A stretch of 64,000 bases of DNA, from contig NC_014378.1 in assembly GCF_000144695.1 (NCBI RefSeq), positions 62,001 through 126,000 on the forward strand. Reading direction: 5' to 3'. This DNA comes from Acetohalobium arabaticum DSM 5501. GTDB taxonomy: Bacteria; Bacillota; Halanaerobiia; Halobacteroidales; Acetohalobiaceae. This document shows, piece after piece, positions 41,387 to 49,653 of this stretch. The notes under the pieces were generated by a model. That model saw only the letters and a program-made list of their open reading frames with translations. It searched no databases and had not been told where the DNA came from. Within the stretch, counting starts at the first letter, position 1; every line of letters begins with the position of its first letter. A program made the translations under genes and the position numbers.

Positions 41387-42530
41387 AAAATTAACAATAG
41401 TAATTATTTTGGTATTAAGCAGTCTTTTAGTTGTTGCTAGTCCTGTTTTAGCTGCTTTTGATATAGAAGCTGAATCAGCCATCTTGATGGAAGCTGAAAC
41501 AGGGCAGGTTTTGTTTACTAAGAATGTTACCGAGGAACTGCCTCCAGCTAGTATAACTAAGATCATGACTTTGCTTTTGGCTATGGAGGCTATAGATTCT
41601 GGACAGATGAATTTAGATGATACAGTAATAGCCAGTGAATTTGCTTCTTCTATGGGCGGTTCTCAGATATATCTAGCTCCTAAAGAAAAGATGAAAGTAG
41701 AGACGCTTTTAGAATCAATAGCTATTGCTTCGGCTAATGATGCCTGTGTGGCTCTTGGTGAGCATATAGCTGGAAGTTATCAAAACTTTATTAAAATGAT
41801 GAATGAGAGGGCTTCTGAATTAGGCTTGAAAGATACAAACTTTATTAACAGTACAGGGCTGCCTACAGATGATGGGGCTCATTACAGCAGTGCCCGGGAT
41901 ATAGCCATTATGTCCAGAGAATTAATTAATAAACATCCTAAAGTATTGGACTGGACAAGTATCTGGATAGATAAGATTCGAAATGGAGAATTTACTCTTT
42001 ATAATACTAATGATTTAATCAATTATTATCCAGGAGCTGATGGATTAAAGACTGGCTGGACAGATAAAGCCGGTTATTGTCTAGCAGCTACGGCTAAACG
42101 GGATGGAATGCGGTTGATTTCAGTTGTAATGAAGACAGATAGTGAAGAAGCTAGAATGGAGGAATCGGCTAAGTTACTGAACTATGGTTTCAGTCGGTTT
42201 GATTTAAAGAAGGTAGTCAAACAGGGAGAAGATGTTGGTAAGATAGAAGTAAAAGAGGGGGAAGAGTTAGAAGTTAAAGTGGAAACAGCTGAAGATTTAA
42301 AACTTGTATTGAAGTCTAACGCTGAAGATTTAGAACGGGAAATTGAATTAGAAAAAGAAGTAACAGCTCCAATTGAGAAGGGAGAAATAGTAGGTAAATT
42401 AATTATTAAGCAGGCTGATAAAGAGTTAGGAAGTGTAGATTTAGCTGCAGCTGAGAATGTTAAGCGGGCAGATCTTTTAACTAGGCTATGGAGAATGATA
42501 AGAGACTTTATATTAGGTTTTTTTAAATAA
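41370..42530 (+). CDS. D-alanyl-D-alanine carboxypeptidase (DacF/DacA-like)
   Basis: A 386-residue exported penicillin-binding protein that trims pentapeptide stems of peptidoglycan. It has a signal peptide (KKLTIVIILVLSSLLVVASPVLA), the active-site SITK (PPASITKIMTLLLAMEA), SAND (IASANDACVALGEH) and KTG (GLKTGWTDKAGYC) motifs, then the PBP5-type C-terminal beta domain and a C-terminal amphipathic stretch (LTRLWRMIRDFILGFF) that could hold it to the membrane. AGGAGG lies 10 bp before the ATG, inside the end of mazG. It is an addition compared with Bacillus at this position, fitting a sporulation operon. Confidence 0.93.
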   Translation: MKDLNKKLTIVIILVLSSLLVVASPVLAAFDIEAESAILMEAETGQVLFTKNVTEELPPASITKIMTLLLAMEAIDSGQMNLDDTVIASEFASSMGGSQIYLAPKEKMKVETLLESIAIASANDACVALGEHIAGSYQNFIKMMNERASELGLKDTNFINSTGLPTDDGAHYSSARDIAIMSRELINKHPKVLDWTSIWIDKIRNGEFTLYNTNDLINYYPGADGLKTGWTDKAGYCLAATAKRDGMRLISVVMKTDSEEARMEESAKLLNYGFSRFDLKKVVKQGEDVGKIEVKEGEELEVKVETAEDLKLVLKSNAEDLEREIELEKEVTAPIEKGEIVGKLIIKQADKELGSVDLAAAENVKRADLLTRLWRMIRDFILGFFK

Positions 42531-42589
42531 TTCAATGTATATTCCCTCCTGATTAGAGATAGATTAAGCATAAAGAAGGAGGTTTTAAA

Positions 42590-43531
42590 TTGGATTTTTT
42601 GCGCCAATTAAAATTTAACCGACTGCTAATTGTGAGTTTGATTATAGCAGCAATGGTAGTAGGTAGCAGCTGTACTCAACAACAGCAGCAGGAAGTAGAA
42701 AAGATTGATGAACCTACTATTGAGGTAGTTACAGAGAATGGAGAGACTAAAAGTTTAAATATGGAAGAGTATGTAGCCGGGGTAGTAGCTGGAGAAATGA
42801 AGCCTAATTGGTCGCAGAATGCCTATGGAGCCCAGGCAATAATTGCCCGCACTTTCGCTTTGAAACTGCTTAAGGATGAAGGGACTAATCAAATCAGCGG
42901 TGAGCATGAGAAAGCACAGGCCTATCGGCCGCAAAATATTACTGATGAAATCAGACAGGCAGTAGAGAAAACAAGAGGAGAGGTAGTTACTCATAAGGGA
43001 GAATACATTAAAGGCTGGTTTCATTCCAGTGCTGCCGGTCAGACAACTACTGCTAAAGTAGGTTTAGCCTATGATAAACCAGAACCGGAATACATTACCA
43101 GTGTAGAGTCGCCAGACCAGCATGCTCCTGAGGATGTAAAGTCTTGGATAGTAACTCTCCCTCAAAGTGCTATTTTAAATGTATTAAAAGAAATTAAAGG
43201 TGTCCAAGCAAGCAAAGTAGAGAATATAACAATAGATGATAAAGATGAGACTGGACGTGCTATTGGTCTAACAATAAATTATGGAAATGGTAGTGAAACG
43301 ATCAAAGCTGCTAAGTTCAGAACTTCTATTGGTCCTGATGAGTTGAAGTCTACTTTGATAGAAAGTATAGAAGAAACAGATAATGGATTTATCTTTAAAG
43401 GAAGCGGCTATGGTCACGGTGTTGGCATGAGCCAGTGGGGGGCATATGCTTTAGCTAAAGAGGGACAGAGTCCCGAAGATATTATTAAACATTACTTTAC
43501 AAATATTGAGATTATCAAGAAGTGGAATTAA
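42590..43531 (+). CDS. SpoIID/LytB-domain protein
   Basis: A 313-residue exported protein. An N-terminal hydrophobic anchor (LLIVSLIIAAMVVG) ends in SSC, a poor lipobox, so membrane anchoring by the helix is more likely. The SpoIID domain shows EEYVAGVVAGEM with Glu69 at the position of the catalytic Glu of SpoIID, QAIIARTFAL, and the C-terminal YGHGVGMSQWGAYALAKEGQSPEDI. SpoIID is a lytic transglycosylase that drives forespore engulfment with SpoIIM/SpoIIP. Start TTG 42590 with AAGGAGG. The terminator overlaps its stop. Whether it is SpoIID itself or a paralogue is not decided. Confidence 0.88.
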   Translation: MDFLRQLKFNRLLIVSLIIAAMVVGSSCTQQQQQEVEKIDEPTIEVVTENGETKSLNMEEYVAGVVAGEMKPNWSQNAYGAQAIIARTFALKLLKDEGTNQISGEHEKAQAYRPQNITDEIRQAVEKTRGEVVTHKGEYIKGWFHSSAAGQTTTAKVGLAYDKPEPEYITSVESPDQHAPEDVKSWIVTLPQSAILNVLKEIKGVQASKVENITIDDKDETGRAIGLTINYGNGSETIKAAKFRTSIGPDELKSTLIESIEETDNGFIFKGSGYGHGVGMSQWGAYALAKEGQSPEDIIKHYFTNIEIIKKWN

Positions 43532-43550
43532 TTCCACTTCTTTTTTTTTT
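43518..43550 (+). terminator. Terminator overlapping the SpoIID-like stop codon
   Basis: Perfect 13-bp arms AAGAAGTGGAATT / AATTCCACTTCTT with no loop spare, followed by eight or more T. Confidence 0.92.
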
Positions 43551-43630
43551 GGAGGTAGAAGCCTTAAGTCATAGACTTTCACTTAATAACATAGATATAG
43601 AGTAAGGAGTTATCTAGAAGGAGGATAGAT

Positions 43631-43885
43631 ATGAGTAAACATCAGGTAAGAATGGATAATAGAGAGTTATTGGAGATTGAAGGGGTAATAGAAGTTATTA
43701 ATTTCAGTGATGAACAGATATCTTTGGCTACAGAGTTAGGCCCCTTACTAATTTTAGGAGAAGATTTAAATATACAGCAGTTGAATTTGGATAATGGAGA
43801 ATTAATAGTAGATGGTTATATTAATGGCTTGGACTATTCTCAAGATGATAATGGTGATGGCATTCTCAGTAATCTATTTAAGTAA
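43631..43885 (+). CDS. yabP: Sporulation protein YabP
   Basis: An 84-residue member of the YabP/YqfC family: HQVRMDNRELLEIEGVIEVINFSDEQISLATELGPLLILGEDLNIQQLNLDNGELIVDGYI. Needed for spore formation in Bacillus, molecular role unknown; it is followed by yabQ as usual. AGAAGGAGGATAG precedes the ATG. The gene yabO (S4 RNA-binding), which stands before yabP in Bacillus, is absent here. Confidence 0.93.
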   Translation: MSKHQVRMDNRELLEIEGVIEVINFSDEQISLATELGPLLILGEDLNIQQLNLDNGELIVDGYINGLDYSQDDNGDGILSNLFK

Positions 43886-43916
43886 TAGTAGCTATTCTTA
43901 GTAGAGGTGAATTTCT

Positions 43917-44336
43917 GTGGTTTCACTGGAGATGCAGATTAAGACTTTCATATACATGGTACTTCTAGGCCATCTGTTAGCCTTGCTATTTGATTTTTAT
44001 CGTGTGCTAAGAAGCTTTGGTTATATAAATGATATGGCTACTGCAGCAATTGATTTTATTTTTGCTTTTTTAGGTGCTGGAGTAACCTTTTTTATTCTTC
44101 TTAACAGTAATTTTGGCCAGATAAGATTTTATATTTTTGTTGGATTAGTTCTGGGGATTATAGTCTATCATCAGTTATTTAGCTGTTTGATAATAAGAGT
44201 GATGAGAGTAACTTTAGAGGCTATTATCAAATTAATAACAAAGATAATAAACTTAAGCACTAAGTTATTTAGGCCGGTCAAAGATTTATTAATTAAATTA
44301 AAGAATTTAATTGATGGATTTAAATTTTATAGTTAA
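43917..44336 (+). CDS. yabQ: Spore cortex protein YabQ
   Basis: A 139-residue membrane protein with about three or four helices (IYMVLLGHLLALLFDFYRVL, AIDFIFAFLGAGVTFFILL, FYIFVGLVLGIIVYHQLF) and a basic C-terminal tail. YabQ goes to the outer forespore membrane and is required for cortex. Start GTG 43917, AGAGGTGA upstream. It lies between yabP and divIC, the conserved order. Confidence 0.92.
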   Translation: MVSLEMQIKTFIYMVLLGHLLALLFDFYRVLRSFGYINDMATAAIDFIFAFLGAGVTFFILLNSNFGQIRFYIFVGLVLGIIVYHQLFSCLIIRVMRVTLEAIIKLITKIINLSTKLFRPVKDLLIKLKNLIDGFKFYS

Positions 44337-44421
44337 ATAAAATATAATAGACAGGAGATTGGAATTATACCTAGAAACTCATAAACATCAAAGTTAATTA
44401 AGCAAACAGGAGGCAGAAATC

Positions 44422-44766
44422 ATGCCGAATAGAAAGATAATTAATTTTATCAAGCAATTAATTACTTCCAAAAAAATTATGGTGGTTATATTAATTATAT
44501 TAATTACAGCTGTGTATAGTTTTTTTCGCGTTAGTACTAGAGTGAAAAATATGAAACAAAGATTGAATAGCTTAAAGGCAGAAGCTGAAAATTTAGATAA
44601 AGAAGTTAAGGTTTTAGATAAGAGGCTACAGCATGTTAATTCGAAAGAATTTATAGAAGAAGTAGCTAGAAAAGAATTAGGGCTAGTAAAACCGGGAGAA
44701 GCTCTGTATATAGTAGTTGAAGAAGAAACTGGAGGTCAGGAGAATGAATCAAGCAAGAATCAATGA
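44422..44766 (+). CDS. divIC: Cell-division protein DivIC/FtsB
   Basis: A 114-residue septum protein: cytoplasmic N-terminus, one membrane helix (IMVVILIILITAVYSFF, about 20-36), a coiled coil (about 42-75, MKQRLNSLKAEAENLDKEVKVLDKRLQ) and the FtsB/DivIC end EEVARKELGLVKPGEALYIVVE. It joins FtsL/DivIB in the divisome. The 3' end overlaps the start of tex by 23 bp. Confidence 0.93.
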   Translation: MPNRKIINFIKQLITSKKIMVVILIILITAVYSFFRVSTRVKNMKQRLNSLKAEAENLDKEVKVLDKRLQHVNSKEFIEEVARKELGLVKPGEALYIVVEEETGGQENESSKNQ

Positions 44767-46900
44767 AAAATTAGCAGCTGAATTGAATTTAGCAGTTAAG
44801 CAGGTAAGGAATACAGTTGAGCTATTGGATGAAGGAAATACAATTCCCTTTATTGCTAGATATCGAAAGGAAGCAACTGGCAGTTTAGATGAAACAGAGC
44901 TTAGAGAACTAGATGAAAAGCTGGAATATCTACGTAATTTAGCTGAACGAAAAGAGAAGGTTATTGAATTAATAGATGATCAGGATAAATTAACAGCTGA
45001 GTTAGAAGAAAAGATTAGTCAGGCTTCTAAACTGCAGACAGTAGAAGATCTCTATCGGCCTTACCGCCAAAAACGAAAGACAAGAGCAGCAAAGGCAAAG
45101 GATAAAGGACTAGAGCCTTTAGCTGAATTATTCTTAGCCCAAAAGCTCGAGAGCGGTTCAATCAAAGAGTTAGCCGAAGATTATCTGAATCCTGAAGAAG
45201 AATTAACAGAGATAGAAGATGTTCTGCAGGGAACAAGGGATATCATTGCAGAATATGTGGCTGATAAGCCGGAGGTGCGGCAGGTAGCAAGAAGAATGAC
45301 CTTTGATAAAGGGAGTATTACTTCAGAGGTCAAAGAGGATGAAGATGATAATTATCGGGATTACCATGAGTATCAGGAGGAGGTAGAAGAGGTAGATCCC
45401 TATCAAACATTGGCTCTGAATCGCGGAGAAGATGAAGAGGCTCTACAGGTTAAGGTTGAGGCTCCGGATGAAGATATTATTAGAAAGATTAAAGAGATGA
45501 TAATTGAAAATCAGGCTACTATCTTTTTAGAAGAGATTGAAGAGGCAATTGAAGATGGTTATCAACGTCTGGTTGCTCCTGCCATTGGCCGTGAAGTGAG
45601 AAATAAATTAACTGATGAGGCTGAAGAACATGCTATTAATATATTTGCTGATAATTTGAAAACACTTCTGCTTCAGCCGCCAGTGAGGGATAAAAGAGTC
45701 TTAGGTATTGATCCTGGTTTCAGAACCGGATCCAAAGTAGCAGTGGTTGATGAAATCGGAAACTTATTGGCGACAGCAGCTATCTACCCTCATCCGCCGC
45801 AGAAGAAGGTGAGCGAGGCCAAAGAGCAGCTTGAAGAATTAATAACCGAGTATAATGTTGATTTAATTGCTATTGGAAATGGGACAGCCTGTCGGGAGAC
45901 CGAAGAGTTAGCGGCTGAGATTATTAAAGAGTCTGAATTGGACTTGCATTATGTAATTGTTAATGAAGCCGGGGCTTCGGTTTATTCAGCATCTGAGGTA
46001 GCCCAGGATGAGTTTCCCAAGTTAGATGTTTCGCTGCGGGGCACAGTTTCCATAGCCAGAAGGCTGCAGGACCCGCTGGCTGAATTGGTCAAGATTGATT
46101 CTAAGCATTTAGGAGTAGGGATGTATCAACATGATCTTAATCAGGGTGAATTGGATGAAGCCTTAGAAACAGTAGTTGAGTCTGTAGTAAATTATGTTGG
46201 AGTTGATTTGAATACAGCTTCTACTTCTCTGTTAGGGTATGTAGCAGGAGTTAATAAAACAGTAGCCAATAATATCGTTCAGTGGAGGGAAGAGAATGGT
46301 AAGTTTAGCAGTCGAGATCAACTGAAGGATGTTTATGGGATTGGGCCTAAAACCTTTACCCAGGCAGCAGGATTCTTAAGAATTTTTGATGGAGAGGATA
46401 AGTTAGCAGCGACAGCAATCCATCCCGAATCCTATTCTGCTGCTAGAAAATTATTAAAGGAAACTGGATTTAAACTTAAAGATTTAGACTTTAAAGAGAA
46501 TCAAGACTTGAAAGAAAGATTAAATAACCTAAATCTTAAAGAATTAACAGATAAGATAGGAGTAGGTTTTCCTACTTTATTGGATATTAAAAAGAATTTG
46601 GTCAAGCCTGGTAGAGATCCAAGAGAAGAAATGTCTAAACCTGTATTTAAACAGGAAGTAATGAGCTGGGATGATCTAAAGTCCGGTATGATTCTGCAGG
46701 GCGAGATAAGGAATGTAGTTGATTTTGGAGCCTTTGTGGATATTGGTGTCAAAGAGGATGGTTTGGTACATATCTCTGAAATGAGTTCAGAGTATGTTGA
46801 AGATCCTTTTGAGGTAGTAAAGGTAGGTGATGTAGTTAAAATCAAGATTTTAGAGATTGATTCAGCCAGAAAGCGAATAGCATTGACAATGAATTTTTAA
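44744..46900 (+). CDS. tex: Transcription accessory protein Tex
   Basis: A 718-residue nucleic-acid-binding protein of the Tex family with an N-terminal helical part, a YqgF/RuvX-like domain (RVLGIDPGFRTGSKVAVVDEIGNLLATAAIYP), a HhH region (TASTSLLGYVAGVNKTVANNIVQWREENG...YGIGPKTFTQAAGFLRI) and a C-terminal S1 domain (GMILQGEIRNVVDFGAFVDIGVKEDGLVHISEM). Start ATG 44744 follows GGAGGTCAGGAGA; an upstream in-frame ATG at 44717 has no site. Tex is not at this position in Bacillus. Confidence 0.95.
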   Translation: MNQARINEKLAAELNLAVKQVRNTVELLDEGNTIPFIARYRKEATGSLDETELRELDEKLEYLRNLAERKEKVIELIDDQDKLTAELEEKISQASKLQTVEDLYRPYRQKRKTRAAKAKDKGLEPLAELFLAQKLESGSIKELAEDYLNPEEELTEIEDVLQGTRDIIAEYVADKPEVRQVARRMTFDKGSITSEVKEDEDDNYRDYHEYQEEVEEVDPYQTLALNRGEDEEALQVKVEAPDEDIIRKIKEMIIENQATIFLEEIEEAIEDGYQRLVAPAIGREVRNKLTDEAEEHAINIFADNLKTLLLQPPVRDKRVLGIDPGFRTGSKVAVVDEIGNLLATAAIYPHPPQKKVSEAKEQLEELITEYNVDLIAIGNGTACRETEELAAEIIKESELDLHYVIVNEAGASVYSASEVAQDEFPKLDVSLRGTVSIARRLQDPLAELVKIDSKHLGVGMYQHDLNQGELDEALETVVESVVNYVGVDLNTASTSLLGYVAGVNKTVANNIVQWREENGKFSSRDQLKDVYGIGPKTFTQAAGFLRIFDGEDKLAATAIHPESYSAARKLLKETGFKLKDLDFKENQDLKERLNNLNLKELTDKIGVGFPTLLDIKKNLVKPGRDPREEMSKPVFKQEVMSWDDLKSGMILQGEIRNVVDFGAFVDIGVKEDGLVHISEMSSEYVEDPFEVVKVGDVVKIKILEIDSARKRIALTMNF

Positions 46901-46911
46901 CTTAACTGCAT

Positions 46912-46940
46912 TTGACAATAAGTTTAATATGAGGTATAAT
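46912..46940 (+). promoter_or_regulatory. SigA-type promoter of the S1-domain gene
   Basis: TTGACA (46912-46917), 17 bp, TATAAT (46935-46940), both perfect. Confidence 0.92.
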
Positions 46941-47003
46941 ATCATTAATTAGTGTTAGTCTATCTACACTTAGAAAATCTTTAAGAGGAGGAATTTGTAA
47001 GGT

Positions 47004-47363
47004 ATGTCAGTTGAAGTTGGCAGCGTTGTAGAAGGAAAAGTGAGCGGGATTACAAATTTCGGAGCTTTTGTTGAGCTGTCTGGAGGTGAAACCGGACTTA
47101 TTCATATTTCAGAAATAGCCGATACCTATGTTAAGGATGTTAATGATTATTTAGAGATGAATGAAGAGATTGAGGTAAAGGTTATTTCAATAGATGATGA
47201 CGGTAAAATCGGTTTATCCCTTAAACAGTTAGAGGGAGAAGATAGAAAACCAAAGATGTCTTTTGAAAAGCAGATGAAGAAGTTTATAGAAGAAAGCGAC
47301 GAAAAGCAGAAGCAGTTGAAGAAGAGTATTGAATCTAAACGTGGCGGTGGTTCGCGTTACTAA
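47004..47363 (+). CDS. yabR: S1-domain RNA-binding protein (YabR-like)
   Basis: A 119-residue protein with one S1 RNA-binding domain (about 1-72: VGSVVEGKVSGITNFGAFVELSGGETGLIHISEIADTYVKDVNDYLEMNEEIEVKVISID) and a basic, Lys/Glu-rich tail ending KRGGGSRY. It corresponds in size and place to YabR of Bacillus, which lies between divIC and the tRNA-spoIIE region; its function is unknown. AAGAGGAGG lies upstream of ATG. Confidence 0.92.
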   Translation: MSVEVGSVVEGKVSGITNFGAFVELSGGETGLIHISEIADTYVKDVNDYLEMNEEIEVKVISIDDDGKIGLSLKQLEGEDRKPKMSFEKQMKKFIEESDEKQKQLKKSIESKRGGGSRY

Positions 47364-47388
47364 TATATGAGTTCATAGAATTTAGCTG

Positions 47389-47416
47389 TTGAAAATTTTA
47401 ATCACATGTATATAAT
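47389..47416 (+). promoter_or_regulatory. SigA-type promoter of the candidate structured RNA
   Basis: TTGAAA (47389-47394), 16 bp, TATAAT (47411-47416); predicted start near 47423. Confidence 0.7.
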
Positions 47417-47422
47417 ATTAAT

Positions 47423-47698
47423 TGTTAAACGAGCTATTTAAAAGATAGCATACGAGGTAACTCGTAGCCCTATTGTTTTTACAATAGGGATGGGCGTAAC
47501 TTTGTCAGACGAACCTGTTACTTTCTTAATCGTGAATTACCAATTTGTGCGATTAAGAAGGTGCAAAACTTGCTAATACTTTTAGGATATGCTGAGCATA
47601 TCTGAACTTAGCAAGTTCGGTACTTTAGTGCCGAGAAGCTGACACTGTAATTTTATATCTGTTAATTAGCACCCTCTATTTTTAGGGGGTGTTTTTTA
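47423..47698 (+). ncRNA. Unidentified structured RNA, about 275 nt
   Basis: A stretch without credible reading frames but with its own promoter and terminator and a row of stems: GCTAT/ATAGC (about 47433-47450), ACGAG/CTCGT (47452-47465), CCCTATTG/CAATAGGG (47468-47490), GTAAC/GTTAC (47496-47521), CTTAATCG/CGATTAAG (47525-47557), AACTTGCTAA/TTAGCAAGTT (47567-47617) with an inner ATATGCT/AGCATAT, and CGGTACT/AGTGCCG (47618-47633). The final stem CACCCTCT/AGGGGGTG (47670-47691) has a T tract. It is not tRNA, tmRNA, SRP or RNase P RNA as far as I can see, and I recognise no riboswitch class. It could be a leader of pstS, but pstS has its own Pho-box promoter after the terminator. Confidence 0.55.
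47670..47698 (+). terminator. Terminator of the candidate structured RNA
   Basis: CACCCTCT pairs with AGGGGGTG around ATTTTT (with a C-G pair and G-T wobble) and is followed by TTTTTTAT. Confidence 0.88.
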
Positions 47699-47735
47699 TA
47701 TTTTAATATCATTTTTTCTATTAATTAAAATTTTG

Positions 47736-47805
47736 TTAACTTAAAGATTACCTAGATTTAATGCCTATTTAATCTAAATTTAACATTGATATGTTATCGT
47801 ATAGA
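47736..47805 (+). promoter_or_regulatory. Pho box (five 11-bp repeats) and promoter of pstS
   Basis: From 47736 to 47790 five consecutive 11-bp units begin TTAACT, ATTACC, TTAATG, TTAATC and TTAACA. This is the TTAACA-N5 direct-repeat pattern bound by phosphorylated PhoP/PhoB. The array ends 9 bp before a -10-like TATAGA (47800-47805), as in activated Pho promoters. Confidence 0.8.
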
Positions 47806-47844
47806 TGTAGCAAATAAAACTAAACTTATTAAGGGGGAAAATTA

Positions 47845-48669
47845 ATGTTTAATTCACGTAACTTAGTAATTCTATCGGTATTATTAATGGTATGTATGAT
47901 GTCAGTTGGTGTAGCTTCTGCAAGTGATACGCTAAGTGTTCAGGGGTCTTCTACTGTATTACCTATTGCTCAGAGAGCAGCAGAGGTTTATATGGATCAG
48001 AATCCAGGAGTTAATATTACAGTTAGAGGTGGCGGTTCTGGTAATGGTATTGCAGCTTTAGTTGATGGAGCTGTTGATGTTGCAGATGCTTCTCGATTCA
48101 TCAAGCCAGGCGAGCTTAAACAGGCAGAGGATAATGGAATCTATCCTGTACCACATAGAGTAGCAATGGACGGAATTGCTGCTGTTGTTCATCCAAGTAA
48201 TTCTGTTGATGAATTAACACTAGATGAGATTAAAGCTATCTATACTGGTGAAATTACTAATTGGAAAGAACTAGGCGGAAATGATGAGAGAATCGTTGTT
48301 GTATCTCGTGACTCTAGCTCTGGAACATTTGAAGTATTTGGAGAGATTGCTCTTGAAGGTGAAAGAGTAACTCCTAGTGCATTGATGCAGGCTTCTAATG
48401 GAGCTGTAGCAAGTGTAGTTGCTGATAATGAAAATGCAATCGGTTATGTAGGTTTAGGATACTTATCTGATAATCTTAAAGCTGTTAAGGTTAATGGTGT
48501 CAAGCCGACTAATGCTACTGTAGCTAGCGGTAAGTTTCCAATTGCTCGTCCGCTATTCATGTTTACTGACGGCTGGCCAGAAGGCTTAACTGCTAAGTTC
48601 ATTAACTTTGTTTTAAGTTCAAAAGGACAAGAAATTGCTGAAAATCAAGGTTATGTTCCGCTTCACTAA
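47845..48669 (+). CDS. pstS: Phosphate ABC transporter substrate-binding protein
   Basis: A 274-residue exported phosphate-binding protein: signal peptide (NLVILSVLLMVCMMSVGVASA, cleaved about residue 26; no lipobox Cys at the right place), then VQGSSTVLPIAQ, VRGGGSGNGIAAL, DVADASR, SRDSSSGTFEVF and NAIGYVGLGYL, the residues that hold phosphate in PstS. It lacks the usual lipobox, though a Cys lies within the signal helix. Induced by phosphate lack, judging from the Pho box. AAGGGGGAAAA upstream of ATG. Confidence 0.95.
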   Translation: MFNSRNLVILSVLLMVCMMSVGVASASDTLSVQGSSTVLPIAQRAAEVYMDQNPGVNITVRGGGSGNGIAALVDGAVDVADASRFIKPGELKQAEDNGIYPVPHRVAMDGIAAVVHPSNSVDELTLDEIKAIYTGEITNWKELGGNDERIVVVSRDSSSGTFEVFGEIALEGERVTPSALMQASNGAVASVVADNENAIGYVGLGYLSDNLKAVKVNGVKPTNATVASGKFPIARPLFMFTDGWPEGLTAKFINFVLSSKGQEIAENQGYVPLH

Positions 48670-48703
48670 GAGAAAACTTCTAATTTGATAAATATTTGGT
48701 TCT

Positions 48704-48737
48704 GATATAGAAGGGAGAGGATCCTCCCTTCTATATC
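48704..48737 (+). repeat. Strong hairpin between pstS and pstC
   Basis: Perfect 14-bp arms GATATAGAAGGGAG / CTCCCTTCTATATC with a 6-base loop and no proper T tract. It may protect the 3' end of a processed pstS mRNA or stop part of the transcripts, giving more binding protein than permease. Confidence 0.75.
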
Positions 48738-48771
48738 TATTAATTAATCAGCAAGCTGGAGGTGGAAGTTA

Positions 48772-49653
48772 GTGCACTGGAAGACTAAAGAAAAGATAAT
48801 TAAAGTAGTTCTCTTTATATTTGCTCTATCATCAATATTATTCTTAACAGGAATAGTAATTACATTATTTAATGAAGGTCTTCCTATCTTTGAGAAGGTA
48901 GGAATTTTGGAATTTGTGTTTGGTAAAGAATGGTATCCAACCTATGATCCACCTGGTTTTGGGATTTTTCCTCTGCTTAGTGCTTCTTTAGTGGTTACTT
49001 TTGGGGCTATGATAGTTTCTGTGCCGATAGGAATTGCATCTGCTGTTGTTATTTCTTATATTTTACCGCCTAAAGTAAAGAATATAGTTAAGCCATTACT
49101 TGAGTTATTGGCTGGAATACCATCAGTGATTTATGGATTATTTGGAATGAAGATGTTAGGTCCATTCTTAAAAAATGTTTTTGATCTGCCCACGGGATTA
49201 AATGGATTTACTGCTTCGATCATGTTGGGTATTATGGCGCTGCCGATTATAGTTAGCTTAGCTGAAGATGCTATTTGTTCAGTTCCTAAAAGTTTTAGAA
49301 ATGCTTCTTTAGCTTTAGGTGCTACTAAATGGGAAACAATTAGTCGAGTTATCTTACCTACAGCTTCATCAGGAATAGTGACAGCAGTTATTTTAGGAAT
49401 GGGTAGAGCTATAGGCGAGACTATGACTGTTTTGATGGTAGCCGGTGGTTCGGCAGTTATTCCTAAAGATATATTAATGCCTGTGCGACCAATGACTGCT
49501 AGTATAGCTGCTGAGATGGGAGAAGCCCCAGTAGGTAGTGATCATTATCATGCATTGTTTGGAATCGGTATTGTACTTTTCTTCATCACACTTTTGTTTA
49601 ATATTATAGCGGATATTGCTTCACAGCAGTTTAAGGAGAAGGTGAGTGGATAA
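48772..49653 (+). CDS. pstC: Phosphate ABC transporter permease PstC
   Basis: A 293-residue inner-membrane permease with six helices, the phosphate-permease opening (FALSSILFLTGIVITLFNEGLPIF), the GTLFGIPSVIYG-like LLAGIPSVIYGLFGMK, and the ABC-contact loop NASLALGATKWETISRVILP. Start GTG 48772 after TGGAGGTGG. Its stop overlaps pstA (ATAATGG). Confidence 0.95.
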   Translation: MHWKTKEKIIKVVLFIFALSSILFLTGIVITLFNEGLPIFEKVGILEFVFGKEWYPTYDPPGFGIFPLLSASLVVTFGAMIVSVPIGIASAVVISYILPPKVKNIVKPLLELLAGIPSVIYGLFGMKMLGPFLKNVFDLPTGLNGFTASIMLGIMALPIIVSLAEDAICSVPKSFRNASLALGATKWETISRVILPTASSGIVTAVILGMGRAIGETMTVLMVAGGSAVIPKDILMPVRPMTASIAAEMGEAPVGSDHYHALFGIGIVLFFITLLFNIIADIASQQFKEKVSG

